From the NCBI GenBank assembly GCA_934045905.1, contig OW203762.1:50927411-50991410 (forward strand): a stretch of 64,000 bases of DNA. The letters run 5' to 3'. The notes below the pieces were generated by a model, which did no database searches, was not told where the DNA came from, and worked only from the letters and a program-made list of their open reading frames with translations. Below are positions 10,801 to 22,600 of this stretch, one piece after another. Made by a program: the position numbers and the translations under genes. Position 1 is the first letter of the stretch. Every line of letters begins with the position of its first letter. This DNA is from Leuctra nigra (taxonomy: Eukaryota; Arthropoda; Insecta; Plecoptera; Leuctridae).

Positions 10801-12685
10801 CATGACCTTAACGAATATTAATTATGCAGAGTCTTTATTATGAAGTCTGAAAATGCTAGTACCATTTAATTACGTTACACTTTTCATTTCTCATTCGTGG
10901 AAATGCAGGTTCATTTTACGAGAAGAGCTCTCAAAGTTCAATTCTACACCCTTCTCTTAACGTGACGTGAGAACAATGAAAAGCGATGTCGGGAAGCAGA
11001 TTGGAAAATCTTTCAGTTAGATTGTCTTGGATGTGTCAAAGAAGAAACTGAATAGATAATTATTCTCTCTGGAAGTGCAGTGTTATAATGGTCGGAAACG
11101 TGAGAGTTACGTACGTCCTTCTAAGAGCTGTTACTATAATATTATAATAGTATTTCTGTCGTCTTATTTGTAACAAGCTCGACTACCTAGATGTCTGATA
11201 TCATGTAGTCGCGTCTGTTTGATCGACCGAGCTCGGGTCACCACTAGGCGTTCGCAAGTACCGGAGTTGTGTGGTCAAAGACATGACGAAGCAGATTCAG
11301 GTGATTACGGAGCTCACGGGTGAATGCTAATACAGTCAAGTGTAATGATTGACCCCGCTGAGAATTTGCCCGGGAGCTCGTCAAACACATCAGGAAGGAA
11401 GATAGTGTTGCAGAAGCTACTTACTTCCTTCAGATTCTCTTAACCGAGTTATACTGTATTACAAAACAAGGATATTCAATCTAGAGCTAGCTTTAGGCGA
11501 ATGAATATGTTATTCAATCGTTGTCATAAGAAGTGGTGTTGTTCTCTCTTGATATCAGCATTCACTATATGTTCGTGAGTGTTGTTAAAGATAATAGAAA
11601 CATGAAGGCACAAGTCGAATTTGCAGTCGGAGACGAGAACAGTCGGGAAATTCAATTATGCATCATTTTGATTGCCTCTCTGGAATATTCTATTCTTGCT
11701 GCATCGTAATTATCACGAAAAGCAGTGAGAGAAGTCGTGATATTGTTTTGATGAAGCTGAATGATGACGATAAATCTTTGTTTTCTGTCAAGTGCTAGGA
11801 TGATATGTCGCTTCTGCGGGTTCCACAGAGATAAGGAAAGAGATTTGTGTAAAGTGTAGCGTATTTAGCGGAGCAGATCTCGCACATGCCCCATCGAAGA
11901 ATAAATTGCCTGGTATTATGACGTCATTTCATTTCCTAGACTCGATTGGCATTTTCAGACAACAACTTGAACAAATGTATGTCCGAGCAAGTGTGACTCG
12001 ATTATCCCACGTCGAGGCAGATTAGCGCCGGGTTGGTGAGGGTGGGGGGAGTTAAAATCGGCCCCCAGGGGCGTCGGAGTACATCGGGGAACTGTGTTTG
12101 GGAGACAAGCTGCGGTCATCAATAGCGCCGCGTTGTAATAGGCGTCATGAAATATAAACACCGTGTTCGCATAGCTCCGACATCGCCACTCCTCCAATAA
12201 ACTGTCCTGCACCTTACAATGTAACGCGAAACAGCTTCACAACCTGCCCGCCTTATATCGATCCTTGTTTTTTTTTTATCATTTTCAATTTCGCCGACCT
12301 TTTCGGCAATATAGGATTATGGACTGGCTAGCGGGACGGTCAACAACGTGCCATGGAATGCTTCTGTCCGAAAGGTTTCAGATTTTGACATTTTTGTCGG
12401 AGCTAAATCGTTTCCGCGCTGACTAACCTTTTGAGTTTTCGCTGACCATATTCGTTTTTATTTCTCGATGAAATGTTACACAAAAGATCTGCGTTCACCT
12501 TCTCCACAAACACGAGACAAGGGATCGCGTGATCTCTCTCTCCACGTCACAGCTTTGAGGCCCTGAATTTCAATGCTCACTTCACACGTTAGGCTAATTG
12601 TGTAATCAAGCTCGACCTCAGCGTCCAATCACGTGACCTTATTGCGAGATTTCGAGGCTAACTGGAGAGCATCTCGGACTTGTTC
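7836..12685. other. AT-rich non-coding region
   Basis: Lies between the P450 and the visible dpr exons; dpr 5' exons could sit here or further left but none was identified. Short ORFs (for example the 92-aa frame at 10257-10535, minus) overlap others on the opposite strand and show no recognisable domain. Confidence 0.4.
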
Positions 12686-13124
12686 TAGTCAGACTCGCAC
12701 CTTGTACCCAGAACATCTCGCACCTTGTACCCAGAGCGACTCGCAACTTGTACCCTGAGCGACTCGCACCTTGTACCCAGAACATCTCGGTCGCGCACCT
12801 TATACCCAGAGCGACGCGCACCTTGTACCCAGAACATCTCGGTCGCGCACCTTGCACCCTGAGCGACTCGCACCCTGTACCCAGAACATCTCGGTCGCGC
12901 ACTTAATACCCTCAGCGACGCGCACCTTGTATCCTGAGCGACACGCACCTTGTACCCTGAGCGACGCGCACCTTGTACCCAGAACATCTCGGTCGCGCAC
13001 CTTGTACCCAGAGCGACGCGCACCTTGTACCCAGAACATCTCGGTCGCGCACCTTGTACCCAGAGCGACGCGCACCTTGTACCCAGAACATCTCGGTCGC
13101 GCACCTTGTACCCAAAGCGACGGG
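12686..13124. repeat. Compound GC-rich minisatellite
   Basis: Alternates a 21-bp unit (cgcaccttgtacccagagcga) cut to its core cgcaccttgtaccc with longer units carrying agaacatctcggtcg, so a roughly 51-bp higher-order period appears. It is open in several frames on both strands, producing ORFs of 70-161 aa that are repeat translations, not genes. Confidence 0.9.
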
Positions 13125-13985
13125 CAAAGCACTTGCTCTTATTGCGCCTCCAAGCGAAGTAGGGTTTCACAAAACGCCATTACCTAATAACAAGATTTGT
13201 GAGCTCGCAGGATCTTCCAAAATAAGAAAGACAGACTACATAGAGTATTTTTTTAAAGTAATTGCAGGAAGAAAGAAACTTAATTTACAATTTGGAACTA
13301 TATCCCAAGATTGTCTGGCCGCAAGCAAAACGAAATGTATGAAAACAACAGAAACATAAGGCTTAATTTTACATTTGGTGGCATATGGTGGGATTTAACA
13401 AAAGTATAAATTCAAATTTCCATTTTTTTTTTTAATTTCACAAAAATAACACATACAAATACAATTAATCACAAAAATTGGTCGCGGCCACAAAGCCCCA
13501 TTGAATGTGGCAAATATTACATATTTAATTAACACATTGAATACATTTTAGGTACATGAATACATAAATACTATAACAAATATAAATAATATGCACAAAG
13601 AGAGAAGGTGACAGATGGCAACAAAGCAGTGCAACAACAACAAAAAACGACTATAAAAACACGTTTTTTTGACTATATGTGATTATGTGATCTTGGAATT
13701 ATTTCGCAGCTACACATTGATTACAAAATCATAAGAAACAATCATATCATGATTAATGAAAAAACAAACATATAAAATGGATCCTACCTTATGGTATTGC
13801 ATTTCCATCGCAGGTTTGCAAGAGCACATCAATGAGAGAGATCGATATCTAAATTTTGTTATATTTTTAAAGTTCAAACTATGATTGCAGCAAGGATAGA
13901 AAATGTTTTTAATATTTACTTTTACTTCACTAAACTTTGTATATTGTCTCATATTAAACGGCTATGGCTAAGTCGCACAATTTAT
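13125..13985. other. AT-rich non-coding region with poly(T) start
   Basis: A T-run near 13423-13434 followed by an A/C-rich stretch resembles the 3' end of a minus-strand LINE or SINE, but no coding text supports it. Confidence 0.35.
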
Positions 13986-13987
13986 AT

Positions 13988-14030
13988 ACTAGGAAAATGC
14001 TCGGTGTAACGCGTTGATGAGCGAGCACCG
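13988..14030 (-). mobile_element. Helitron-like 3' terminus (minus strand)
   Basis: On the minus strand: CGCTCATCAACGCGTTACAC, then a short hairpin-closing arm and TTTTCCTAG followed by host T. Same module as at 42587, 51016 and 51153. The body would extend to higher coordinates. Confidence 0.5.
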
Positions 14031-16352
14031 ACACGCACGACATCGTCAATCAAGCACGATCCATTCAATCAAAGATAACTAACTATACATTATTTATTAC
14101 CAATTTTCCTTGCAACTTTTCATAAACACTCTGGATCAATTAAATAACAGATTATTGTACTGATATTTTTCCATCAATCTCTTTGGACAGATATTCAAAC
14201 ACTTAAAACAGAAATAAGTCTGTAAATTCTTGACCGATTGGGCTGGAAATGTGTAAAATATTATGCTATCTAGTCAAAACGTTGTTTTCATAACTGTGAA
14301 ACACAATCCATATCGTAAAATAAATTATTTTAGATAAGGTTTACCTATACCTATGTATATGAAATACCTACATTACATTTTGACTACATTATGTATTGCA
14401 AGTTGATTCACTAAGAAAAGAATCTGTCTTACATTGATATTGAGAAAAGCCATCTATAAACTTTGCTTTGCTACATAGAGCAACCCAGAATGCAGTGGAA
14501 TTTCTGTTTTGAAATGTCATTTCTGACAGTTATTGAAACTGTCAATAAGTGCATCTATGTTCTTGACTGGTAGGGCTGAAAATTCGTAAAATAAGAGACA
14601 ATGTTGGTCTGAACGACCATGCAAAATATGAGTTTGATTGATCAGATTAATCGAAGACCATTTGATAGGTCAAATGGTGGTGTGGCTATAGGCCGTTTTA
14701 AATTAAGTATACAAATGTCAGTAAAATGTCTATTACTCTTGAAGCTCATTACAGATTTGTAAAAAATCACTTATAATGCTGGTAGACATGACCTTGCAAA
14801 ATTTGGTGATGATCGGTCAAACTATTGCAGTTATATACACAGAGTTTCCTTCATCCCCATTGCCAAGCTAACTATAACTACACATCAAGTTTCCGATGCA
14901 ACCAATGGAGCGAACTTGCTGAAAATCATTTTGACCATAACGAGAATAGTAATTTAAGTTGTGTGAAAAAATTGGCCTGATCCATTACTTCGTTTGGCAG
15001 GAGACGCCAAATGCACAAATACACACAAAAACAGAGATTCGAGCCATAAGTTTCAAGTGGAGACGCTCGCTACGCTTGCTTGATAAATTGGTTAATTGTT
15101 ATCTAAAATGTTTATTTAGGTTATATAATTACATTTTTTTAAATTATTTTCCTATATCTAGAAAAAATTACATTGAACCGCATATGAAAATAGTGTTGGT
15201 GCGAATAAAAAAATATTTGATCATTGATATTTGAATCTCAAGATAAACGTCTGATCAAGAAGTAAAATATTATTTTACATTGGTGGCATATAGTGGGATT
15301 TTGTATAATGCTTAATTTTACATGTTATTTTATTAAAACCTTACTAATCCCAGTACTTAACGTTAACAATGTATTAAACTCCTGAATTATAATTGTGTGT
15401 AACTGTATTTTCAAAGGATTTTCATGAGAATGGAAAAATGTCCATTAAAATGTGTTTTAATGGCAGATCTAAGGGAACTGTATATTTAATTTCTAATAGA
15501 AATAAATATTTAGATTTCTGGCTTAAGCATTAACATCATATCAAAATCAGCTAAAACAATGTGTCTGTTTTTTACACTGGTGGCATACAGCGGGATAACA
15601 AAAAGTAGTCCTTCAAATATCATGAAAACGCTAATCTCATCGCTTAATCTATGCTTTGTTCTGTTGTAATCTGTAAAATGACTATTGGAATTTCAAAGGT
15701 GCTCCATCGGTAATACGCCTCTTCTCCCGCACATAGAGAGTTGAAGTGGTTTGCAACCTGCTCAATATGGAAATTGAAACTGACTAAGCACTAAGCAGAG
15801 TCACGTGGTATTGCCGCTGCTGAGCGCTCGACCACGTTGCCGACTCCGACTCCGAGACGTCTTGCCCTTGCGTGCGGCAAGACGTGGCCACGCTAACGAT
15901 TCGGCCATTATCTCCGGGCTTTTTATCACTTCCTCCCGCTTGCCCCTGAACTCGGCTTCACAAATTACACCCCGCCACCCCCTAAACGTCCGCCCGCCTC
16001 ATCGTCGTGGCCCGGCGCCCACTTGAGACTGTGTCTGACTCCCAACACGCTTTTCCCCATCCCTTCTCAACATTTATCAAAAATATGTGTTAACAAAGAA
16101 CTAAGCAAATTATAAGATTTTAAAATTTAATTAAAACGTCCTTAGATTCTAGATTGTACATCCCCTTTAAAACCCGAAATGCGAGGTATAAATTATAAAG
16201 GACCATACAAAACAAATTACCAGCTCACATTTTCTACCTCAAGTTTATTTTGCTGGCTTGAAGAGCAAAGAGTACCCATAAACTTAAATAAGTTAGTTCA
16301 ACAAATAATTACCGAAGTTCGTGTATGGCATTAGCATAACATGTAAATGACG
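14031..16352. other. Repeat-derived non-coding sequence
   Basis: Probably the body of the Helitron-like element and other old repeats: phrases such as gaccgattgggctgg and catgcaaaatatgag recur near 17400, 42000 and 61100. The motif ggtggcatayrgygggat occurs at about 13378, 15283 and 15579. A perfect 10-bp-stem hairpin (acgtcttgcc / ggcaagacgt) lies at 15857-15885. Confidence 0.45.
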
Positions 16353-16420
16353 CGGTGGTGGAGGTGCCGTGTCGTCGTCTTTCAACTCGTCGAACGCGGG
16401 TTCAAATCCCGCTTAAAGCC
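16353..16420 (+). mobile_element. tRNA-like SINE head fragment
   Basis: Contains tggtggaggtgccgtgtcg (16356-16374), repeated exactly at 51583-51601, and a consensus B box gggttcaaatccc (16398-16410). It ends about 65 bp before the dpr exon acceptor. Confidence 0.45.
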
Positions 16421-16484
16421 TCCCCGTGTGATCCCAGCGGCGTTGCCACATCTCTCAACTCACCTCCTGTTTCTTCTGCTTCAG

Positions 16485-16630
16485 AACTTCAACATGTCGA
16501 CGAGGTGGTGACGTCTGACAACTACAGTTCGTTTCCATACTTCGACTTCAACGTCCCCCGCAACGTCACGACGGCGGTGGGGCAGACGGCGTTCCTGCAT
16601 TGCCGCGTCGAGCAACTCGGCGACAAGGGG
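16485..16630 (+). CDS. dpr: dpr exon: first half of Ig1
   Basis: Acceptor after a long pyrimidine tract (tcttctgcttcag), phase 1 in (two bases complete a codon), phase 0 out at GACAAGGGG|GTAAGC. Encodes LQHVDEVV through HCRVEQLGDKG with an N-glycosylation site NVT. The donor is the first unit of the downstream minisatellite. Confidence 0.93.
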
Positions 16631-19600
16631 GTAAGCGTAGTTGACTGGATAAGAGGGTAAGCGTTGTTGACGTGGATAAGGGGGTAAGCGTAGTTGACGT
16701 GGACAAGGGGGTAAGCGTAGTTGACGTGGATAAGGGGTTAAGCGTAGTTGACGTGGATAAGGGGGTAGCTTAGTTGACGTGGATAAGGGGGTAAGCGTAG
16801 TTGACGTGGATAAGGGGTTAAGCGTAGTTGACGTGGATAAGGGGGTAAGCGTTGTTGACGTGGATAAGGGTGTAATAGTTGTTGACGTGGATAAGGGGGT
16901 AAGCGTAGTTGACGTGGATAAGAGGGTAAGCGTTGTTGACGTGGATAAGAGGGTAAGCGTTGTTGATGTGGATAAGGGATAAGCGTTGTTGACGTGGATA
17001 AGGGGGTAAGCTTTGTTGACGTGAATAAGGGGGTAAGCTTTGTTGACGTGGATAAGGGGGTAAGCGTAGTTGACGTGGATAAGGGGGTAAGCGCAGTTGA
17101 CGTAGATAAGGGGGTAAGCGTTGTTGACGTGGATAAGGGGGTAAGCGCAGTTGACGTAGATAAGGGGGTAAGCGTTGTTGACGTGGATAAGGGTGTAAGA
17201 GTTGTTGACGTGAATAAGGGGTTAAGCGTTGTTGAAGGATCAAGTGGCTCAATCTTCAGAGTAAACAAATACAATAGAACTTGGAAAAGCTAAGAAGACA
17301 AAATGTGTCAAACAATGATAATTTATTTGAGATTTCTTAGAATACATTTTGCAAAATATATAACAAAACAGGCACAAAATGTCCGTAAAATGTCAATAAC
17401 TCTTAAAGTTCTTAACAGACTTGTTAGAAAATTGTCAATAAACACCAAAAATTGATGTACCAATGATCATTCAAAATTTGAAGTTGATATGTCAAAGGGT
17501 TTCAATTTTGTTTTTCAACTAATCAATCACAGAATATCGTTCAAAAATTAAACTGGGATCGCTCATGTGACATTAGTGAGTGGATGCAAAGTTTAATATT
17601 GATTGTGTTACCTGGGCATTGCATACAAAAAACAAACACACAAAAACATATAAACAAACAGAGAAGTTCCATACATTACTTATAGATTACTTATACATTA
17701 CTTACATTACTTTGTATTGCAGATATATTCAAATATGGAAGATATGTGGCATGGCTATTGCATTATTAAAAGAAAGTATTCGTAGGTACAACATTCAACG
17801 ATTTTATAAAGCCCGGCCTCAAATGTGTCTGATATTTTGAATGGTTAACAAAATTATAACTCTTGAGAGTGAAAAGTTTGATGTGAGAAGAACATAATTA
17901 TTCAAAGTAAGGGTCGAGTACGAGAAAGTCTAATAATTGATAAAACCTTATCATTCTCATGAGGACAATGGGTTAAGCAGAATTCAACAGTCGAATAATT
18001 CTCTGCTAACAGGCCAAGGGGTTAAGATAGGTCTAAATGTGGAAGACAAGGGTTAAGTCGATGGAGCTCTTTTCAATAATTGATTAGACGGGACAGAAAG
18101 AGAGGGGAGATACTTGGGAATAATTTATCTCTTAAAATCTATCTGTCTATCCGCCTTCTTGAATTGAATAAGGAGTTCAAACAATTTTCTTTTGCGTGAA
18201 GAGACATTTCTATAAGCTGATTACGCAGCATATCTACATAGAGATGTGTTTTCACGGCCTACCGGATTTCGGCAATAAATTATCATTATGATAAAGTAAC
18301 TGCTTCCAGTACGCCGTGGAGAATATATCTACAGATTTCTGTACAAAATGTCAGTGTGTAGATATACATGAAATAGAACATAAGGTTACTACCACGTAAG
18401 AGCTTCGTAAATATGATTATCTCGACAGTTTCACGGGCCGTTTAGCAAACAGCACATTGTTCTTCGTCTCCAAACACGAAGCAAACACGAAAACTGATTT
18501 GTAATCAAAGAATTACGTGTGTGGTACAATTTCTAAGTGGAGGTACGTGTGACAGAATGTTGCATGCAATTAAGTGTTGGAACCGTGTACACTATTCAAA
18601 TGTAAATCGTCCCCAAGTGCTGTGCGATCAGCTCGTCCTAATGACTATGCGAGGAGGCCGTCGTGGAGTTGCGAACTCCTGGGTGGTTGATCTCGCGGTC
18701 GTGCATCGATCAGAACCACAACACCGTTAAGAAACTTCAGCAGATTCTTAGAGTTTGACGTCAGTCCATTAGACTTACAAAGACAGCGATGGCTACGAGC
18801 AAAACAAAACCCCGTGGATTATTGTAACTTGTTGCCGTATAATCTTGTGCTAATACGATAACAGGCTTCTTAGCTTGTAAACTATGAACATTATCGTTGA
18901 AGAAGTCACTGCAGCAATTCTTCGCCACCGAGTCCTGTCGAAATTGTCTTAGACCCTAGTCGAACTATTTTGCTGGAACTGCGTATTTTTTTAGAGTATC
19001 TCCATCGTGAACATTGTGATGAATAGCTGAGGCTGAATTGGCCAATAATTCAATACCGATTGCTTTCATCCCATGGCTATCTGTGAGCGAGTCCAATATA
19101 CGAACGAAGGACCGCGATTATACACTTTGTTGAACAGAAAAACAACGCACTTTAAAAGTGGTGCAGTACAAGTGGCTTCGGCTCATCCTGATTGGCGCCC
19201 GGATAAAGGTCAATTCTGAACGCGTTGGCGTGGACGCTGACATGATCTGATGCTTTTCCGGAATGCTTTTGAATCCGCGATGTTGCACGGGGTCGACGAC
19301 AAAATGGATGACACACATGGAGAATCACGAGNNNNNNNNNNNNNNNNNNNNNNNNNNNNNNNNNNNNNNNNNNNNNNNNNNNNNNNNNNNNNNNNNNNNN
19401 NNNNNNNNNNNNNNNNNNNNNNNNNNNNNNNNNNNNNNNNNNNNNNNNNNNNNNNNNNNNNNNNNNNNNNNNNNNNNNNNNNNNNNNNNNNNNNNNNNNN
19501 NNNNNNNNNNNNNNNNNNNNNNNNNNNNNNNTGTTTATTTTTTTGTTTTAAGAATAACACAATCTTCATCGCATTCCACTTAACTTATTTTGTTTTATAA

Positions 19601-22600
19601 ATATAAAACACTTTTTTTCTGGTACAATTTCATATTTCTAATACGATTTAGGTTTGTCTTCAAACAACTTCAACAATCAATGTAAAATCGTGGCACGATA
19701 GGCACAGTGTACTGACAACTATTTTGTCTTTTCAATGTTTTACTTCTACCAACAACCATCGCCGTTGCTAACTTTTTGACAAATTTCGTAAGACCAGACA
19801 AGAATATCAACCATTCTCTCTCACTGCATCGTTGTCTGCATTGGGGTGGGATTACATAAAATGATAACTTTCTTGTCACGGTGACAAGCTTCTCACTCAA
19901 TGCTATTCAAGGCCTTCTAGGGACTTGTCACCGTTACAAGGAAGTATCATTTTATGTGATCGCACCCCTGGTGTCTGCACTGCACTGCATTCACTGCTTG
20001 GTGTCAAAAGAATCTAACGGTAACGCATGCCTTTTCTAGTGAGTTTTGTTTCGATATATTTAAAAAAATACAAACCATTTCTAATTTGCACCCCAACTGT
20101 ATCCGTTGGTTTGAGATAACACGACTGATGTTCTTTCTACAATTGTGCGCTACGAACAGTCATTTTTCTTTCGCATGTTTACGTCCTTCCAGTTTCATTC
20201 GACACGAATCCCCAGTCAAATTCATGACACCCTTCGGCGATTAACGCCAAAGAATGTTTATTTGTTGCGTTTTTTCATTCATTATCACGATGAAATAAAT
20301 CCCGGCCCTGCTCTCCGGGAGCCCCAAGTTCTTAGCCTTGCTGATTAGATGAAATACGTTTCCAGAAGGTGATTTGTGAGTAGGAAGGACTATCATTGCA
20401 ATCTGACCCAATTCATTCCAGAGCTCGGACTTTCGCAGCCGTTTTTACTCCCTTGTCGATAAGCCGAAGACAGAACAAGATGTCCTGGCAGTACATGGCA
20501 CGGACAGCGTAATGAAATGCTGATGTTAAAAGGAGTAGAAAAGAAGACGAAGCTATTATCTTGTCTTTATTCAAGAGTTCAATGAAAAATAAGAAAATCG
20601 ATTGATCAATTGCACCGTGGTGAGCTGGCTATAATGCTTATCTCGCAACGAGATGCATGGTCTGGAGCTTATCTCATAGCTTATAGACAAAAACACTAAA
20701 TTATCTACCTAAATATAAAGCCTTTGGACCTTCAGCTCTTCTAACAAAATTCGAAAATAAAATTGTGTAATTCTCTACATTTGGTGAAAGAAGTAATGCA
20801 AACTGGAAGTTCGAGGTAAACTGAGGGTGAATTCCCTTTGCCCTTTGCCGGGAAGGTCAGAGTCTAATACGAGGACTTCACAGCCCCCGATATTTGACAA
20901 AGACATTTGATCCATGGTGGGACTCGTGACTTTCGCGGCATTACGTCACAAAAGCAGGACGCCCAGGGTCGAAATACGGTATTCGCCAAGTGAAAGTGCA
21001 TATTTAGGCAAACTGTTCTGAAATGAAATCAGAAATACACCTCTTCTGACACATAACAAAAGCAGATTAGGAGTTTTCCGAATCGCATTTGGCACAAAGC
21101 AAAGTAAAGGGACTTGTTTATTTCAGCCTAGAACTGAACCTTTTAAAGACATATTATTTATGTATTGTTTACATTCAGTGTTCTTGTAAAATGTGAAACA
21201 AAGCAAGAAAGAACATAGCAGCTGCAAACTTTTGACAAAAAAGTTCCTAATCCAAGTTTTGGACCGAAAGCGACGTTCTACAAAATGGTAGTAGGTACGC
21301 TGGTGTCCACCTCCCATGAGAACACAACTCGTTAATCTAGTATTCAATTTCAGGCTAGGTAACTTTCACGGCCCAATCTATAATGTACTATTCATCTCTC
21401 TTGCTAGTCACCTGGGTCCAAGTGCTGTGTTTACCGGTGGCAGATATTTGCCCCAATGTGCGTCAAACAAAGAGGGGAAAAGTCCATTGTCCATCATTGA
21501 TCGATTCCACACAGAACCCTGACAATAAAACACAATCGTGTCAAAGGATCGCGTACAATTTCATTGTCTTGATTGACTTTGAGACAAGCACCCAACCGTC
21601 GTTTTAATTCAATTGTGTTATTCAGTTCTGACTGTTTGTACAATATTGTAATCAAAATCACTACACAAATGTAGCACATTCATCACTGCAAAAAATACGA
21701 AAGGGACGAGCAAAAGAAACTTTTATCTTTTGTTGTTGAAATAAGTTTTCGGGTGATTTATTTTGCATCCCAAATCTCTTTTTTTTGTAAAAGAGAAGTT
21801 CAAAAGTTGAGTTTTCCACCGTCTAGATTATGAAGTTCGTTAAGATTCTATTTTTCAAGATTAAAAGTATTAATTGTCGGTGCTGCAATTGGAACTCTCT
21901 TCTAAATCAACAATTATCTCTCTGTAATCAACATCAGGCGAAAGTCAATGAAGCGAGAAGAAAAGTTCACACACTTTTCTTTCTCGACGTTTCTCTTAAG
22001 ACAGTAAACACAGAGCAAATGAGATTATATCGGATTTCAAGATTGTGAACAATGAGCTCATTACAAGCAATTTATTCTTACTTACTTTGTATGTAAGCAA
22101 TAGAACTATTTCAAGATATCTTGGGTTGGGAATAGAATAAAATCTTATTTTCATGAACTGATATAAAGTAAAATAGATTGAAACTAAAAGAATAGTTGTC
22201 ATCACCGAAGTTGTTATTTAATTAGACAAGTTCCTACAAAGTTGAATGTGTGTTTTCGTATTGACATTGATAAGTTGAGAAAGCTCTGGTGACTCGATGG
22301 CAGCACTGTGTGTTGAGTAAGATATTATCTCAGCAGGAGCTGGCCTCCCGATTGTTGAAAGATTGCTTGGTCAGGAGAGAGTAACACGAGAGAGTTCTTG
22401 GGCAAGTTTATTAATTATGATTACTATAATACATGTTTATTTTGCACACACGTCAAATATGCCGCTTTTGTGTTCATATTTGAAGTTGATGTAATAAACC
22501 AGGCATAAACAATGAAGTCAACAGTGAAGTTAACAATACCGCACTTGCAGTTTCATTGTTGTATTCATTTTCACTCCTTCCTAAATGAAGGGCCATTTTA

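Noticed and set aside
12639..13359. Set of long overlapping ORFs on both strands
   Set aside because: All come from the compound minisatellite; no start context, splice sites or recognisable domain.
15857..15885. Rho-independent-like terminator hairpin
   Set aside because: A perfect stem but no T-run, and such terminators do not apply to this genome type.
16738..17293. VSVVDVDKG repeat protein and its minus-strand partner
   Set aside because: Minisatellite translation; frames break between the exon and the array.
19210..19600. ORFs crossing the N gap
   Set aside because: The frame through unknown sequence is meaningless.
21383..21607. Signal-peptide-like ORF as a missing dpr first exon
   Set aside because: It lies downstream of the first Ig1 exon on the same strand, so it cannot be the dpr leader exon, and has no other support.
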